Source: an uncultured Phascolarctobacterium sp.
GTDB taxonomy: Bacteria > Bacillota > Negativicutes > Acidaminococcales > Acidaminococcaceae
Length of the DNA stretch: 11,029 nt
Assembly (NCBI GenBank): GCA_949287345.1
Contig: CASEGD010000021.1
Location: forward strand, 1 to 11,029
Direction: 5' to 3'
Part shown: piece after piece, positions 1-7,072 of the stretch
How the letters are laid out: each line of letters starts with the position of its first letter
Position numbering within the stretch: the first letter of the stretch is position 1
Translations under genes and position numbers: made by a program
Notes under the pieces: model-generated
The model's input: only the letters and a program-made list of their open reading frames with translations
The model's database searches: none
What the model was told of the DNA's origin: nothing

Positions 1-69
1 AAAATTGCTGCTGCTACCGTACCGGCTTTCAAAGCTGGTAAAGCTTTTAAAGACATGGTTAACAAATAA
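1..69 (+). CDS. hup: HU-family DNA-binding protein, C-terminal end only
   Basis: Only the last 22 codons are in the window, in frame from base 1 to the TAA at 67-69. The peptide ends PAFKAGKAFKDMVNK, the typical end of bacterial HU: the 'vPaFkaGk.lkd.Vn' motif forms the last strand and C-terminal helix. HU is a small dimeric nucleoid protein that bends and compacts DNA. A strong terminator follows 19 bases after the stop. An HU gene just upstream of divIC is a common Bacillota arrangement. The identification rests on a short piece, but the motif is distinctive; the N-terminal part and promoter lie outside the window. Confidence 0.88.
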   Translation, partial: KIAAATVPAFKAGKAFKDMVNK

Positions 70-87
70 TAATAATTTAAAAGCGAT

Positions 88-118
88 AAAATGCCGGGCT
101 GCTTAAGCCCGGTATTTT
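88..118 (+). terminator. Intrinsic terminator after the HU gene
   Basis: A 12-bp stem (88-99 with 107-118, one G-T wobble) has a GC-rich core CCGGGC and a 7-base loop, and its right arm ends in TATTTT. It should end the HU transcript. Only 28 bases separate it from the divIC start, too few for a separate promoter, so divIC probably depends on read-through. Confidence 0.8.
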
Positions 119-146
119 ACTATGGGCGTATTTCAGGAGGTATCCC

Positions 147-491
147 ATGCCGCAGCGTACCGTCAGGAAAAAAAGAAGCAGGCGTGATTTTATGTGGTTC
201 TGCCTTTTTGTCATTGTGGTTTGCGGCATTATCATTGCCCGCCAGGAATACAAGATTTACCAGGTCAACAAAGAGCTTGAGGCGACCAACCAGCGCGTGG
301 AAGAATTAAAAAAGGACAAGGCTGAGCTGGAAGCCGAGAAAAAACGCCTTGATGATTTGAAGTACATTGAAAAACTGGCGCGCGAGGACCATAACATGGT
401 CGGCAAGGACGAAGTGCCGCTGTTTATTGTCGATGACAAGGAAAACGGCGCGGAACAGAAAAACAAAGACGCTGAAAATAAAAACAGATGA
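147..491 (+). CDS. divIC: Septum formation initiator family protein (DivIC/FtsB-like)
   Basis: This 114-residue bitopic membrane protein has the DivIC/FtsB layout. A very basic cytoplasmic N-terminus (residues 1-13, rich in K and R) is followed by one membrane segment (about 15-31), a charged heptad-type coiled coil (about 36-72) and a short conserved domain containing YIEKLAREDHNMV (73-85). In the family, DivIC pairs with FtsL through the coiled coil and bridges to the DivIB/FtsQ-type protein in the divisome that directs septal wall synthesis. ATG 147 has an ideal AGGAGG at 135-140. The acidic/basic, Asn-rich tail (about 95-114) looks disordered. Its place between HU and the S1-domain gene matches the Bacillota divIC locus. 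An FtsL-like paralogue is possible from sequence alone, but context favours DivIC. Confidence 0.88.
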   Translation: MPQRTVRKKRSRRDFMWFCLFVIVVCGIIIARQEYKIYQVNKELEATNQRVEELKKDKAELEAEKKRLDDLKYIEKLAREDHNMVGKDEVPLFIVDDKENGAEQKNKDAENKNR

Positions 492-524
492 ATTATCGGC
501 TGATTATTCGTCTGTTTTTATTTT
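481..524 (+). terminator. Intrinsic terminator overlapping the end of divIC
   Basis: Arms 481-492 and 507-518 form a 12-bp stem (one G-T wobble) around a 14-base loop, followed by a T-rich run to 526. The left arm contains the divIC stop codon (489-491), so the terminator is embedded in the gene's end. The T-run leads straight into the -35 box of the next promoter. Confidence 0.75.
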
Positions 525-528
525 TTAG

Positions 529-558
529 TTGACACTTTTTAAACGATAAAGGTATAAT
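529..558 (+). promoter_or_regulatory. Sigma-A promoter for the S1-domain gene
   Basis: Consensus TTGACA (529-534) and TATAAT (553-558) boxes are separated by 18 bases. They sit just after the divIC terminator and about 40 bases before the yabR start codon. Both hexamers are perfect, so this should be a strong constitutive promoter. With read-through of the 1034-1057 hairpin it could also supply tilS and hpt. Confidence 0.85.
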
Positions 559-598
559 GGTTTTATATTAAGCTAATTTAAGGGGGATCTACTGCTCT

Positions 599-1024
599 AT
601 GTCACTTGAAGTAGGTGCAATAGTTGAAGGCGAGGTAACAGGCATTACCAATTTTGGCGCCTTCGTACAGCTGCCTGAAGGTAAGGTAGGACTTATTCAC
701 ATATCCGAAGTTTCCAATGTATATGTGAAGGACGTACATGATTTCTTAAAGGAAAAGGATAAGGTGAAGGTTAAAGTCTTATCTATTGATGAGCGCGGAA
801 AAATCGGCCTGTCAATCAAACAGCTGACGCCGCCTCCGGCTCCGCAGCCCAAACCGCAGCGTCCGGCAGGTAATCCTGAACGCCGCAGCTTTAAACCGGC
901 TCCGGCACTTTCTTTTGAAGATAAATTGTCCAAATTTTTAAAAGACAGCGACGACAGGCTGCTTGACCTGAAGCGTAATACCGAATCCAAACGCGGTGGC
1001 CGCGGCGCCAGCCGTGAAAGATAA
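599..1024 (+). CDS. yabR: S1 RNA-binding domain protein (YabR family)
   Basis: The protein has 141 residues. Residues 1-76 form one S1/OB-fold RNA-binding domain. Visible S1 landmarks are G-x-V-x-G-x-V (about 6-14), TNFGAFV (17-23), GLIHISE (31-37) and a final GKIGLSIK strand (about 67-74). The rest is a low-complexity Pro/Gln/Arg linker (about 77-100) and a basic, serine/arginine-rich end, probably disordered and RNA-contacting. Single-S1 proteins at this locus in Bacillota are thought to act on ribosomes or mRNA, but the exact role is poorly defined. ATG 599 is the only sensible start; its ribosome site (GGGGG at about 582-586) lies rather far upstream, about 12 bases. The gene has its own promoter and terminator, so it is largely a one-gene unit. 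Confidence 0.85.
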   Translation: MSLEVGAIVEGEVTGITNFGAFVQLPEGKVGLIHISEVSNVYVKDVHDFLKEKDKVKVKVLSIDERGKIGLSIKQLTPPPAPQPKPQRPAGNPERRSFKPAPALSFEDKLSKFLKDSDDRLLDLKRNTESKRGGRGASRER

Positions 1025-1033
1025 CAACATTAC

Positions 1034-1057
1034 GGCACTCCGTGTGAGTGCCTTTTT
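1034..1057 (+). terminator. Intrinsic terminator between yabR and tilS
   Basis: A perfect 7-bp stem GGCACTC/GAGTGCC (1034-1040 and 1046-1052) with loop CGTGT is followed by five T residues (1053-1057). The tilS ribosome site begins only five bases later and no promoter fits between them, so this is probably a partial terminator or attenuator for tilS-hpt. Confidence 0.78.
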
Positions 1058-1073
1058 GTTTTGAGGAGCAGAA

Positions 1074-2495
1074 ATGGGCAAAGCCGTGAACAAACTGCTT
1101 AAAGAAATAAAAAAATATCTTCCGCCCGGGGCGCGTGTGGTTATTGCTTGCAGCGGCGGCGCGGATTCCGTGGCTTTGACGGACGCGGTGTGGCAGCTGC
1201 GTGATGAGTGCGGCTATAAAATTGCCGTTATGCACGTGGAACACGGTTTGCGCGGCGATGAAGCACTGCACGACGCTGCGTTTGCGGAAAAGTTCTGTGC
1301 AGAACGCGGGCTTGCCTTTGCCTGCCGCAATGTAAAAGCAGGCGCTTACGCCAAGGCGGAAGGCTTATCGGTGGAGGACGCAGCTCGCAAGCTGCGTTAC
1401 CGCGAGCTGTGGCAGTATGTTGATGAGCTTGGCGCGGACTTTCTTTTAACGGCGCACCACGCCGGTGACCAGGCGGAAACGGTGCTGATGCAGCTTTTGC
1501 GCGGCAGCGGCACGGCAGGGCTTGGCGGCATGCAGGTGCAGGCGGGCAGGCTTATGCGACCGCTGTTATTTGTGCAGCGCGGTGAAATTGAAGCCTATTG
1601 CCGTGAACGGAATTTAAGTTTCTGCCATGATTCAACCAACGATGATGTGCATTACACACGCAACCGCATCCGCAGGGAGCTGCTGCCCTATTTACAGCAG
1701 CAGTTTAACCCGCAGCTGCTAACGGCGCTGGGGCAGACGGCGCAGCTTGCCGCTATGGATAACGCTTTTGCCTGTTATCATGCACAAAAGTTTTACGGGG
1801 AATACGTTACAGCAAACGGCAAATTGCTGGAGTGCGGCGCGGAAAAGCTGCTGGCAGAATTTGAAGCAGTCAGTACGCGCGTTATCCGCCTGATGTGGGA
1901 ACAAAAGGCAGCACCCGGCAGCGAACTTGGCTTTGAACATATTAAAGCAGTGCTGAAACTTTTGCAAAACGGCAGCAGCGGCAAAGCAGTAATGCTGCCC
2001 GGCAAAACAGCGGCGGCATACAGCTACGGCAAATTGTATATCGGCGCGCGCGCAGATATGGAAGAATTGCTGGATGGCGAAGGCAATAGAGGTGCCTGCG
2101 ACATTACGGTTATGACGGAAAATATCGCTGACGGCGTAAAAATAAATCTGCCGGAAGGCGGGAAATTGCAGTTGAGCATTGCCGATACGCAGCAGCCGGT
2201 AAGCAAAATGCAGGCCGTTGTGCCGTTGGAACTGGCAGGTGAAGCCATTTGCATCCGCACAAGGCGTGACGGCGACAGGTTTTATCCGTATGGAAGTGCG
2301 GGCAGCAAAAAATTAAAAGATTATTTTATTGACAATAAAGTGCCGCGGGCAGAACGCGACGGCAAACTGCTGGTAACGGCAGGCAGCAATGTTTTGTGGA
2401 TAACCGGCGAAAGGCAGGCCGGGTGGAAGCACGAACCGGCGGGCAAATGGCTGGTTATGCGGCTGATAAACGGAAAGGATGGGCAAAATGACTGA
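1074..2495 (+). CDS. tilS: tRNA(Ile)-lysidine synthase
   Basis: TilS attaches lysine to C34 of the CAU-anticodon tRNA-Ile using ATP, so that the tRNA reads AUA and is charged with isoleucine; it is essential in most bacteria. The 473-residue protein shows the N-type PP-loop ATPase motif SGGADS (27-32), the HVEHGLRGDEA motif (54-64) and HHAGDQAET (128-136), all diagnostic of the catalytic domain. A middle helical region follows. The C-terminal TilS domain begins near the RTRRDGDRF motif (395-403) and continues through KKLKDYFIDNKVPR. Length is normal for the long, two-domain form. ATG 1074 has GAGGAG at 1063-1068. The tilS-hpt-ftsH order is among the most conserved in Bacillota. The 3' end overlaps hpt, which implies translational coupling. 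Confidence 0.96.
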   Translation: MGKAVNKLLKEIKKYLPPGARVVIACSGGADSVALTDAVWQLRDECGYKIAVMHVEHGLRGDEALHDAAFAEKFCAERGLAFACRNVKAGAYAKAEGLSVEDAARKLRYRELWQYVDELGADFLLTAHHAGDQAETVLMQLLRGSGTAGLGGMQVQAGRLMRPLLFVQRGEIEAYCRERNLSFCHDSTNDDVHYTRNRIRRELLPYLQQQFNPQLLTALGQTAQLAAMDNAFACYHAQKFYGEYVTANGKLLECGAEKLLAEFEAVSTRVIRLMWEQKAAPGSELGFEHIKAVLKLLQNGSSGKAVMLPGKTAAAYSYGKLYIGARADMEELLDGEGNRGACDITVMTENIADGVKINLPEGGKLQLSIADTQQPVSKMQAVVPLELAGEAICIRTRRDGDRFYPYGSAGSKKLKDYFIDNKVPRAERDGKLLVTAGSNVLWITGERQAGWKHEPAGKWLVMRLINGKDGQND

Positions 2496-3030
2496 GGATA
2501 TTGCAAAAGTTTTACTGACGGAAGAAGAAATTCAGGCACGCGTTAAGGAACTGGGTGCGCAAATCCGCGAGGATTACAAGGATAAGGACAAAATTGTGAT
2601 GATTGGCCTTTTGAAGGGCGCAATTTACTTTTTTACCGACCTTTCGCTGGCGATTGGTTTGCCGATGCGCATTGATTTTATGGTGGCGTCTTCCTACGGC
2701 AACAGCACGGAAACCAGCGGCAGCGTCGATGTACGCCTGAGCTGCTCGGAAAATATCGAAGGCTGCCATGTGCTTTTAGTTGACGATATCATCGACAGCG
2801 GCGTGACCATGGAAGCGATTACCAGGCTTTTGCAGACCCGCAAACCTGCCTCTATTAAAAAAGTGGCGCTGTGCGATAAGCCGAGCCGCCGCGTGAACAA
2901 GCTGAACGCAGATTACGTCGGCTTTGAAATTCCAGACGAATTTGTTGTAGGCTACGGCCTTGACTACGCCGGTGATTACCGCAATCTGCCGTTTATCGGC
3001 GTGCTGAAACCGGAAGTTTATGAAAAATAA
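2488..3030 (+). CDS. hpt: Hypoxanthine (guanine) phosphoribosyltransferase
   Basis: This enzyme converts hypoxanthine or guanine plus PRPP to IMP or GMP in the cytoplasm (purine salvage). The 180-residue product has the type I PRTase signature VDDIIDSGVT (98-107), which binds the ribose-phosphate of PRPP. It also has the early LLKGAIYF loop and a FEIPDEFVVGYGLDY segment near the C-terminus that is typical of bacterial Hpt. ATG 2479 is in frame, but the AAGGA at 2475-2479 abuts it and sits eight bases before ATG 2488. I therefore take 2488, which gives the family-like start MTEDIAKVLLTEEEI. It overlaps tilS by eight bases, so tilS and hpt are co-transcribed and probably translationally coupled. 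No terminator is visible after the stop. Confidence 0.94.
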   Translation: MTEDIAKVLLTEEEIQARVKELGAQIREDYKDKDKIVMIGLLKGAIYFFTDLSLAIGLPMRIDFMVASSYGNSTETSGSVDVRLSCSENIEGCHVLLVDDIIDSGVTMEAITRLLQTRKPASIKKVALCDKPSRRVNKLNADYVGFEIPDEFVVGYGLDYAGDYRNLPFIGVLKPEVYEK

Positions 3031-3036
3031 TAAAAG

Positions 3037-3065
3037 TTGTGAAAACACGGAAATTATATTATAAT
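3037..3065 (+). promoter_or_regulatory. Probable promoter for ftsH
   Basis: A perfect TATAAT (3060-3065) lies 17 bases after TTGTGA (3037-3042), which matches the -35 consensus at four of six bases. It lies in the 78-base gap between hpt and ftsH, about 45 bases before the start codon. Read-through from tilS-hpt is also possible because no terminator intervenes. Confidence 0.65.
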
Positions 3066-3108
3066 ACAAAGATAGCATTAAACTTTTTGTTGTTGAGGAG
3101 GGAAATCC

Positions 3109-5070
3109 TTGAATAAATTTTTGAAGAACGTTTTTGTGTACCTGATGATAATCATCTGCGCTATCTGGATGATTGATTCGTATTCTGCAAGTACCGTGCC
3201 CAAAACGGATATTACTTACACCGCTTTTATGAAGCATGTGCAGCAGGACGAAGTTAAGCAGGTAACGATTGTAGAAAATGTTATCAGCGGCAAGCTGAAG
3301 GATGGCAGCGATTTTACTACCGTTGTGCCCAACGACGACAGCCTGATACCGACTTTAAGGGCGCGCGATATTGAAATTAAAGCCGAACTGCCGCCGGAAC
3401 CCCCGTGGTGGATGACGGTAGTAAGCGAGCTTTTGCCGATACTTGTTATTGTTGCTGTGTGGTTCTTTATGATGCAGCAGATGCAGGGCGGCGGTGGCGG
3501 CCGCGGCGTGATGAATTTCGGCAAGAGCCGTGCGCGCCGTTACGACGAGGACAAAATTAAAGTAACATTTAAGGATGTTGCCGGTGCCGACGAAGCCAAG
3601 CAGGAACTGGAAGAAGTTGTAGAATTTTTGAAGCACCCCAAAAAGTATAACGATTTGGGCGCTAAAATACCTAAAGGCGTGCTTTTGTACGGGCCTCCGG
3701 GCACGGGCAAAACGCTGCTTGCCAAAGCCGTTGCCGGTGAAGCGGGCGTACCGTTTTTCAGCATTTCCGGCTCGGACTTTGTGGAAATGTTTGTCGGTGT
3801 CGGTGCATCGCGCGTGCGCGATTTGTTTGAACAGGCTAAAAAGAGCGCGCCGTGCATTGTGTTTATCGACGAAATCGACGCTGTGGGACGTCAGCGCGGC
3901 GCTGGGCTTGGCGGCGGGCATGACGAACGCGAGCAGACCCTGAACCAGCTGCTGGTTGAGATGGACGGTTTTGGAGCGAATGAAGGCATTATTATGATTG
4001 CCGCAACCAACCGCCCGGATATTCTTGACCCGGCACTTTTGCGCCCGGGACGTTTTGACCGCCAGATTGTGGTTGACCGCCCGGATATTAAAGGCCGCCA
4101 GCAGATTTTAAAAGTGCATGTTAAAGGCAAACCTGTTGCCAGCGATGTTGAACTGGACGTTATTGCAAGGCGCACGCCGGGCTTTACCGGTGCCGATTTG
4201 AGCAACCTCGTTAACGAGGCGGCTTTGATGGCAGCACGCAAAAATAAAAAGCAGATTAACATGCCGGATATGGAAGAAGCGGCAGAACGTGTTATTATGG
4301 GACCGGAACGCCGCAGCAGAGTTATCAGCGATAAGGAAAAACGCCTGACCGCTTATCACGAAGGCGGGCATACGCTGGTTGGCATGCTGCTGGATAACGC
4401 CGACCCCGTGCATAAGGTTACTATTATTCCGCGCGGCAGGGCAGGCGGCTATACTTTAAGCCTGCCGAAGGAAGACCGTTATTACGCAACAAGAAGCGAA
4501 ATGCTGGACGAGCTGAAAGTATTGCTCGGCGGGCGCGTGGCGGAAGCACTGGTGCTGAAGGAAATCAGTAGCGGCGCCAGCAACGATTTGCAGCGCGCAA
4601 CTTCTTTGGCACGCCAGATGATTTGCGAATACGGCATGAGCCAGGAGCTCGGCCCTGTAACCTTCGGGCACCGTCATGACCAGGTATTCCTTGGCCGCGA
4701 CATTGCCCGCGATAAAAATTACAGTGAAGAAATTGCAGCTAAAATCGATAAGGAAATCCGCAAATTCCTTGACGAAGCTTACCAGAAAACGGAAGAACTG
4801 CTGCAAAACAATATGGACAAGCTGCATTTAATCGCGCAGGCGCTGATTGAAAAAGAAACGCTGGAAGGCAGCGAGATTGAGCAGCTGATGAAATACGGGC
4901 GCATTCTGGATAAGAATGAGCAGCCGCCTGACGATAACAGCGGCACGCCCGCAGAAATTCCGCCGGACGTAATTACCGCACCGGCAGAAGAACCGCAGCC
5001 GCAGCAGGCACCGCAGTATCAGGAAGTGCCGGGCGTTGTGGGTACGGAAGAAAAACACGCGCTTAACTAA
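3109..5070 (+). CDS. ftsH: ATP-dependent zinc metalloprotease FtsH
   Basis: FtsH is a hexameric membrane AAA+ protease that extracts and degrades misfolded membrane proteins and short-lived regulators. The 653-residue protein has an N-terminal membrane segment (about 5-23), a small extracytoplasmic domain, and a second membrane segment (about 103-122, [15 protein letters not shown]) followed by a Gly-rich linker. The AAA+ module shows Walker A GPPGTGKT (195-202), Walker B with D254-E255, and the second region of homology with arginines 312 and 315. The peptidase has HEGGH (417-421) and the third zinc ligand D493 in the SGASNDL motif. The last 40 or so residues are Pro/Glu/Gln-rich and probably disordered. 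Translation starts at TTG 3109, set by AGGAGGG at 3096-3102; no ATG fits as well. All catalytic residues are intact. Confidence 0.97.
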   Translation: MNKFLKNVFVYLMIIICAIWMIDSYSASTVPKTDITYTAFMKHVQQDEVKQVTIVENVISGKLKDGSDFTTVVPNDDSLIPTLRARDIEIKAELPPEPPWWMTVVSELLPILVIVAVWFFMMQQMQGGGGGRGVMNFGKSRARRYDEDKIKVTFKDVAGADEAKQELEEVVEFLKHPKKYNDLGAKIPKGVLLYGPPGTGKTLLAKAVAGEAGVPFFSISGSDFVEMFVGVGASRVRDLFEQAKKSAPCIVFIDEIDAVGRQRGAGLGGGHDEREQTLNQLLVEMDGFGANEGIIMIAATNRPDILDPALLRPGRFDRQIVVDRPDIKGRQQILKVHVKGKPVASDVELDVIARRTPGFTGADLSNLVNEAALMAARKNKKQINMPDMEEAAERVIMGPERRSRVISDKEKRLTAYHEGGHTLVGMLLDNADPVHKVTIIPRGRAGGYTLSLPKEDRYYATRSEMLDELKVLLGGRVAEALVLKEISSGASNDLQRATSLARQMICEYGMSQELGPVTFGHRHDQVFLGRDIARDKNYSEEIAAKIDKEIRKFLDEAYQKTEELLQNNMDKLHLIAQALIEKETLEGSEIEQLMKYGRILDKNEQPPDDNSGTPAEIPPDVITAPAEEPQPQQAPQYQEVPGVVGTEEKHALN

Positions 5071-5074
5071 AATT

Positions 5075-5104
5075 AAAACACCGGTTTTAACACCGGTGTT
5101 TTTT
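5075..5104 (+). terminator. Intrinsic terminator after ftsH
   Basis: Arms 5075-5084 (AAAACACCGG) and 5093-5102 (CCGGTGTTTT) pair perfectly over 10 bp around an 8-base loop, and T residues run to 5104. It begins five bases after the ftsH stop and separates ftsH from the birA promoter. Confidence 0.85.
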
Positions 5105-5109
5105 ATTGC

Positions 5110-5138
5110 TTGACTTTAGGTTAACGTAATGATAACCT
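5110..5138 (+). promoter_or_regulatory. Probable birA promoter
   Basis: TTGACT (5110-5115, five of six consensus) is followed after 17 bases by TAACCT (5133-5138), a weak -10 box. It is placed between the ftsH terminator and the birA ribosome site. The weak -10 box lies inside the palindrome described separately, so the two probably form a repressible promoter. Confidence 0.5.
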
Positions 5139-5140
5139 AA
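5116..5140. promoter_or_regulatory. Palindromic operator candidate upstream of birA
   Basis: TTAGGTTA (5116-5123) and TAACCTAA (5133-5140) form a perfect 8-bp inverted repeat with a 9-base spacer. The 25-bp site spans the interval between the -35 and -10 boxes, the classical position for a dimeric repressor to block RNA polymerase. There is no T-run and it precedes the likely transcription start, so it is not a terminator. BirA itself carries a DNA-binding domain, but the half-sites face the opposite way from the long-spacer BirA box I know (TTGTnAACC…GGTTnACAA). The regulator is therefore not assigned. Confidence 0.6.
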
Positions 5141-5164
5141 GGGATAACGAGGAGTGTGATTGTA

Positions 5165-6160
5165 ATGCGTGGACGCATTTTGGAAATTTTACGGGCAGGC
5201 GGGCAGGAGCCGACGTCGGGCGAGGAGCTTTCGCGTCAGCTTTCCGTGTCGCGCACCGCTGTGTGGAAACATATTCAGGCTTTAAAGGCCGAAGGTTATG
5301 ATATTGAATCCGTGCCGAAAAAGGGCTATGTTTTAAAGGCTGCGCCGGACAGATTGAAACCGGCTGAAATTATTACGCATTTAAAAACCAACTGGCTTGG
5401 ACACAGCATCCATTATGTGGAGAGCGTTGATTCTACCAATAATTTGGCCAAGAGATTGGCGGAAGCAGGCTGCGAAAACGGTCTGGTTGTTGTCAGCGAG
5501 GAACAGCTTGGCGGTAAGGGACGCCTGTCGCGCGGCTGGTTTTCGCCGTTTGCGTGCGGCAACTGGTTTTCGGTTGTGCTTAAGCCGCCGTTTCTGCCGC
5601 AGGAGGCTTCCAAATGCACGCTGCTGGCAGCGGTGGCCGTTGTTAAAGCCGTTAACAAATACAAGGGCGTTAATGCCGCTATTAAATGGCCGAACGATAT
5701 TTTGATGAACGGCAAAAAACTGGTTGGCATTTTAACGGAAATGAGCGCCGAGTTCGGCAAAATCAATTATATTGTTATCGGCATCGGCATGAACGTTGAT
5801 GTGCCGCGCAGCATTGTGCCGGACGATATTCAGGACTGCTCCATTTCCGTCGCCGATGCGGCGGAAGAACCGGTATCGCGCGTGCAGATTTTAGCGGATG
5901 TGCTGTATAATCTGGAAGAACTGTATGAAGCCGTACTGCGCGAAGGTTTTGCGCCGGTGCTGGCAGAATGGCGCAAGTATTCCTGCACGCTGGGGCAGCA
6001 GGTTAAGGTCATCGCGCCGGACGAAACCTATTGCGGCCTTGCCGTGGACATCGACGAGGACGGGCTGTTGATTGTGAAAAAAGAAGACGGCACGACGGAC
6101 AAGGTTATCGCCGGTGACGTTTCTATCCGCCCCGCGGCTGGAACGGGCAAATACGCTTAA
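5165..6160 (+). CDS. birA: Bifunctional biotin-[acetyl-CoA-carboxylase] ligase / biotin operon repressor
   Basis: BirA makes biotinyl-AMP and transfers biotin to the lysine of biotin carboxyl carrier proteins. Forms with an N-terminal helix-turn-helix also repress biotin genes. The protein is 331 residues from ATG 5165. Residues 1-58 form the HTH domain (VSRTAVWKHIQALKAEGY as recognition region). The catalytic domain shows VESVDSTNN, the GGKGRLSRGW biotinyl-AMP loop (116-125), and KWPNDILMNGKKLVGIL (174-190) with the catalytic lysine. A small SH3-like C-terminal domain follows (about 280-325). A GTG at 5156 is in frame, but GAGGAG (5149-5154) sits one base from it and 10 bases from ATG 5165; the latter also gives a typical N-terminus. 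It is the two-domain-function type, so it should be a DNA-binding regulator as well as an enzyme. coaX follows, a recurrent neighbour in Bacillota. Confidence 0.95.
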   Translation: MRGRILEILRAGGQEPTSGEELSRQLSVSRTAVWKHIQALKAEGYDIESVPKKGYVLKAAPDRLKPAEIITHLKTNWLGHSIHYVESVDSTNNLAKRLAEAGCENGLVVVSEEQLGGKGRLSRGWFSPFACGNWFSVVLKPPFLPQEASKCTLLAAVAVVKAVNKYKGVNAAIKWPNDILMNGKKLVGILTEMSAEFGKINYIVIGIGMNVDVPRSIVPDDIQDCSISVADAAEEPVSRVQILADVLYNLEELYEAVLREGFAPVLAEWRKYSCTLGQQVKVIAPDETYCGLAVDIDEDGLLIVKKEDGTTDKVIAGDVSIRPAAGTGKYA

Positions 6161-6167
6161 ATTTTGC

Positions 6168-6196
6168 TGTACAGACCTGTTTTTTTCTGATATAAT
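6168..6196 (+). promoter_or_regulatory. Probable extended -10 promoter for coaX
   Basis: TATAAT (6191-6196) is preceded by TGA (6188-6190), forming an extended -10 element. Seventeen bases upstream is TGTACA (6168-6173), a partial -35 match at four of six positions. It starts a few bases after the birA stop, giving coaX a leader of about 40 bases. No terminator is visible after birA, so co-transcription from birA is also possible. Confidence 0.65.
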
Positions 6197-6243
6197 AGGC
6201 GAGGTTCTTTAGAAAGTAATTTTACTCCGCAGGAGGATAAGCT

Positions 6244-7020
6244 ATGTTATTAGTTATTGATGTGGGCAACACTAATATTGTAGCCGGCGTTTTTGACGGC
6301 AAAAAGATTGCGTCGCACTGGCGTTTTTCTACCGACCGTTCCAAAACGGCTGACGAATACGGCATTTTGCTGAGAAGCATGTTTAACTACACCAAAATGC
6401 CGATGGACGAAGTGAAGGATATCATCATCTCAAGCGTTGTGCCGCCGCTGATTGTGCCTTTGTGCCACATGTGCGAGCGCTATTTTGAGCTTGTGCCGAT
6501 GGTGGTAGGCCCCGGCATTAAAACCGGCATTTCGCTGCGTTACGATAACCCGCGCGAAGTTGGTGCGGACCGTATTGTTAACGCTGTTGCCGCTTTTGAA
6601 AAATATGCAGCCAAAGGCAAACCGATGATTATCGTCGATTTCGGCACGGCAACCACTTTCTGTGCGCTTTTGCCTACCGGCGAATATCTGGGCGGCGCTA
6701 TTGCCCCGGGCATCGGCATTTCCGCGGAGGCTTTGTTCCAGCGTACTGCTAAATTGCCGCGCGTTGAGCTGATTAAACCGGCGACGGTTATCTGCAAAAA
6801 CACGGTTAACGCTATTCAGGCAGGCATTCTGGTTGGCTACGTCGGCCAGATGAACGAAATCGTCTGCAAGATGAAGGAAGAACTTGGCGGCGAGGCAATC
6901 GTTATCGCAACCGGCGGTTTTGCAACCACGATGGCGGCAGAATCCGACGTTATCGACTACGTTGAACCGTTCCTTACTTTGGAAGGCCTGCGTATTCTGC
7001 ACGAGAAAAACGAAAAATAA
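6244..7020 (+). CDS. coaX: Type III pantothenate kinase
   Basis: CoaX phosphorylates pantothenate with ATP, the first step of coenzyme A synthesis. The type III enzyme belongs to the ASKHA fold, is not feedback-inhibited by CoA and needs a monovalent cation. The 258-residue protein is of normal length. It shows the N-terminal phosphate-binding motif DVGNTN (6-11), GADRIVN (107-113) with the catalytic aspartate D109, and VDFGTATTF (131-139). The [11 protein letters not shown] segment and [10 protein letters not shown] follow. ATG 6244 has AGGAGG at 6231-6236. It sits between birA and dusB, and it links to birA biologically because CoA and biotin both feed fatty-acid synthesis. All expected motifs are present. 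Confidence 0.95.
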   Translation: MLLVIDVGNTNIVAGVFDGKKIASHWRFSTDRSKTADEYGILLRSMFNYTKMPMDEVKDIIISSVVPPLIVPLCHMCERYFELVPMVVGPGIKTGISLRYDNPREVGADRIVNAVAAFEKYAAKGKPMIIVDFGTATTFCALLPTGEYLGGAIAPGIGISAEALFQRTAKLPRVELIKPATVICKNTVNAIQAGILVGYVGQMNEIVCKMKEELGGEAIVIATGGFATTMAAESDVIDYVEPFLTLEGLRILHEKNEK

Positions 7021-7030
7021 AATTAACGCA

Positions 7031-7060
7031 AAAGGCCTGCTTAACGGCAGGCCTTATTTT
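7031..7060 (+). terminator. Intrinsic terminator between coaX and dusB
   Basis: Stem AAGGCCTGC/GCAGGCCTT (7032-7040 and 7047-7055, perfect 9 bp) has a 6-base loop and a tail ATTTT. Ten bases after the coaX stop, it runs directly into the dusB ribosome site (GAGGTG 7063-7068). No promoter fits between, so dusB needs read-through past it. Confidence 0.75.
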
Positions 7061-7072
7061 ATGAGGTGAAAA

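Noticed and set aside
91..309. 72-codon reading frame overlapping the HU terminator and the start of divIC
   Set aside because: It starts inside the terminator stem, has no ribosome site, and overlaps divIC out of frame.
3355..3921. Long minus-strand reading frame (188 codons) opposite ftsH, plus several others opposite lysS, coaX, dusB and greA
   Set aside because: They lie entirely opposite well-supported genes, lack ribosome sites and recognisable domains, and have the composition expected of antisense shadows.
5116..5140. Classical BirA box upstream of birA
   Set aside because: The half-sites are everted and the spacer is 9 bases, unlike the long-spacer TTGTnAACC…GGTTnACAA operator; kept only as a generic operator candidate.
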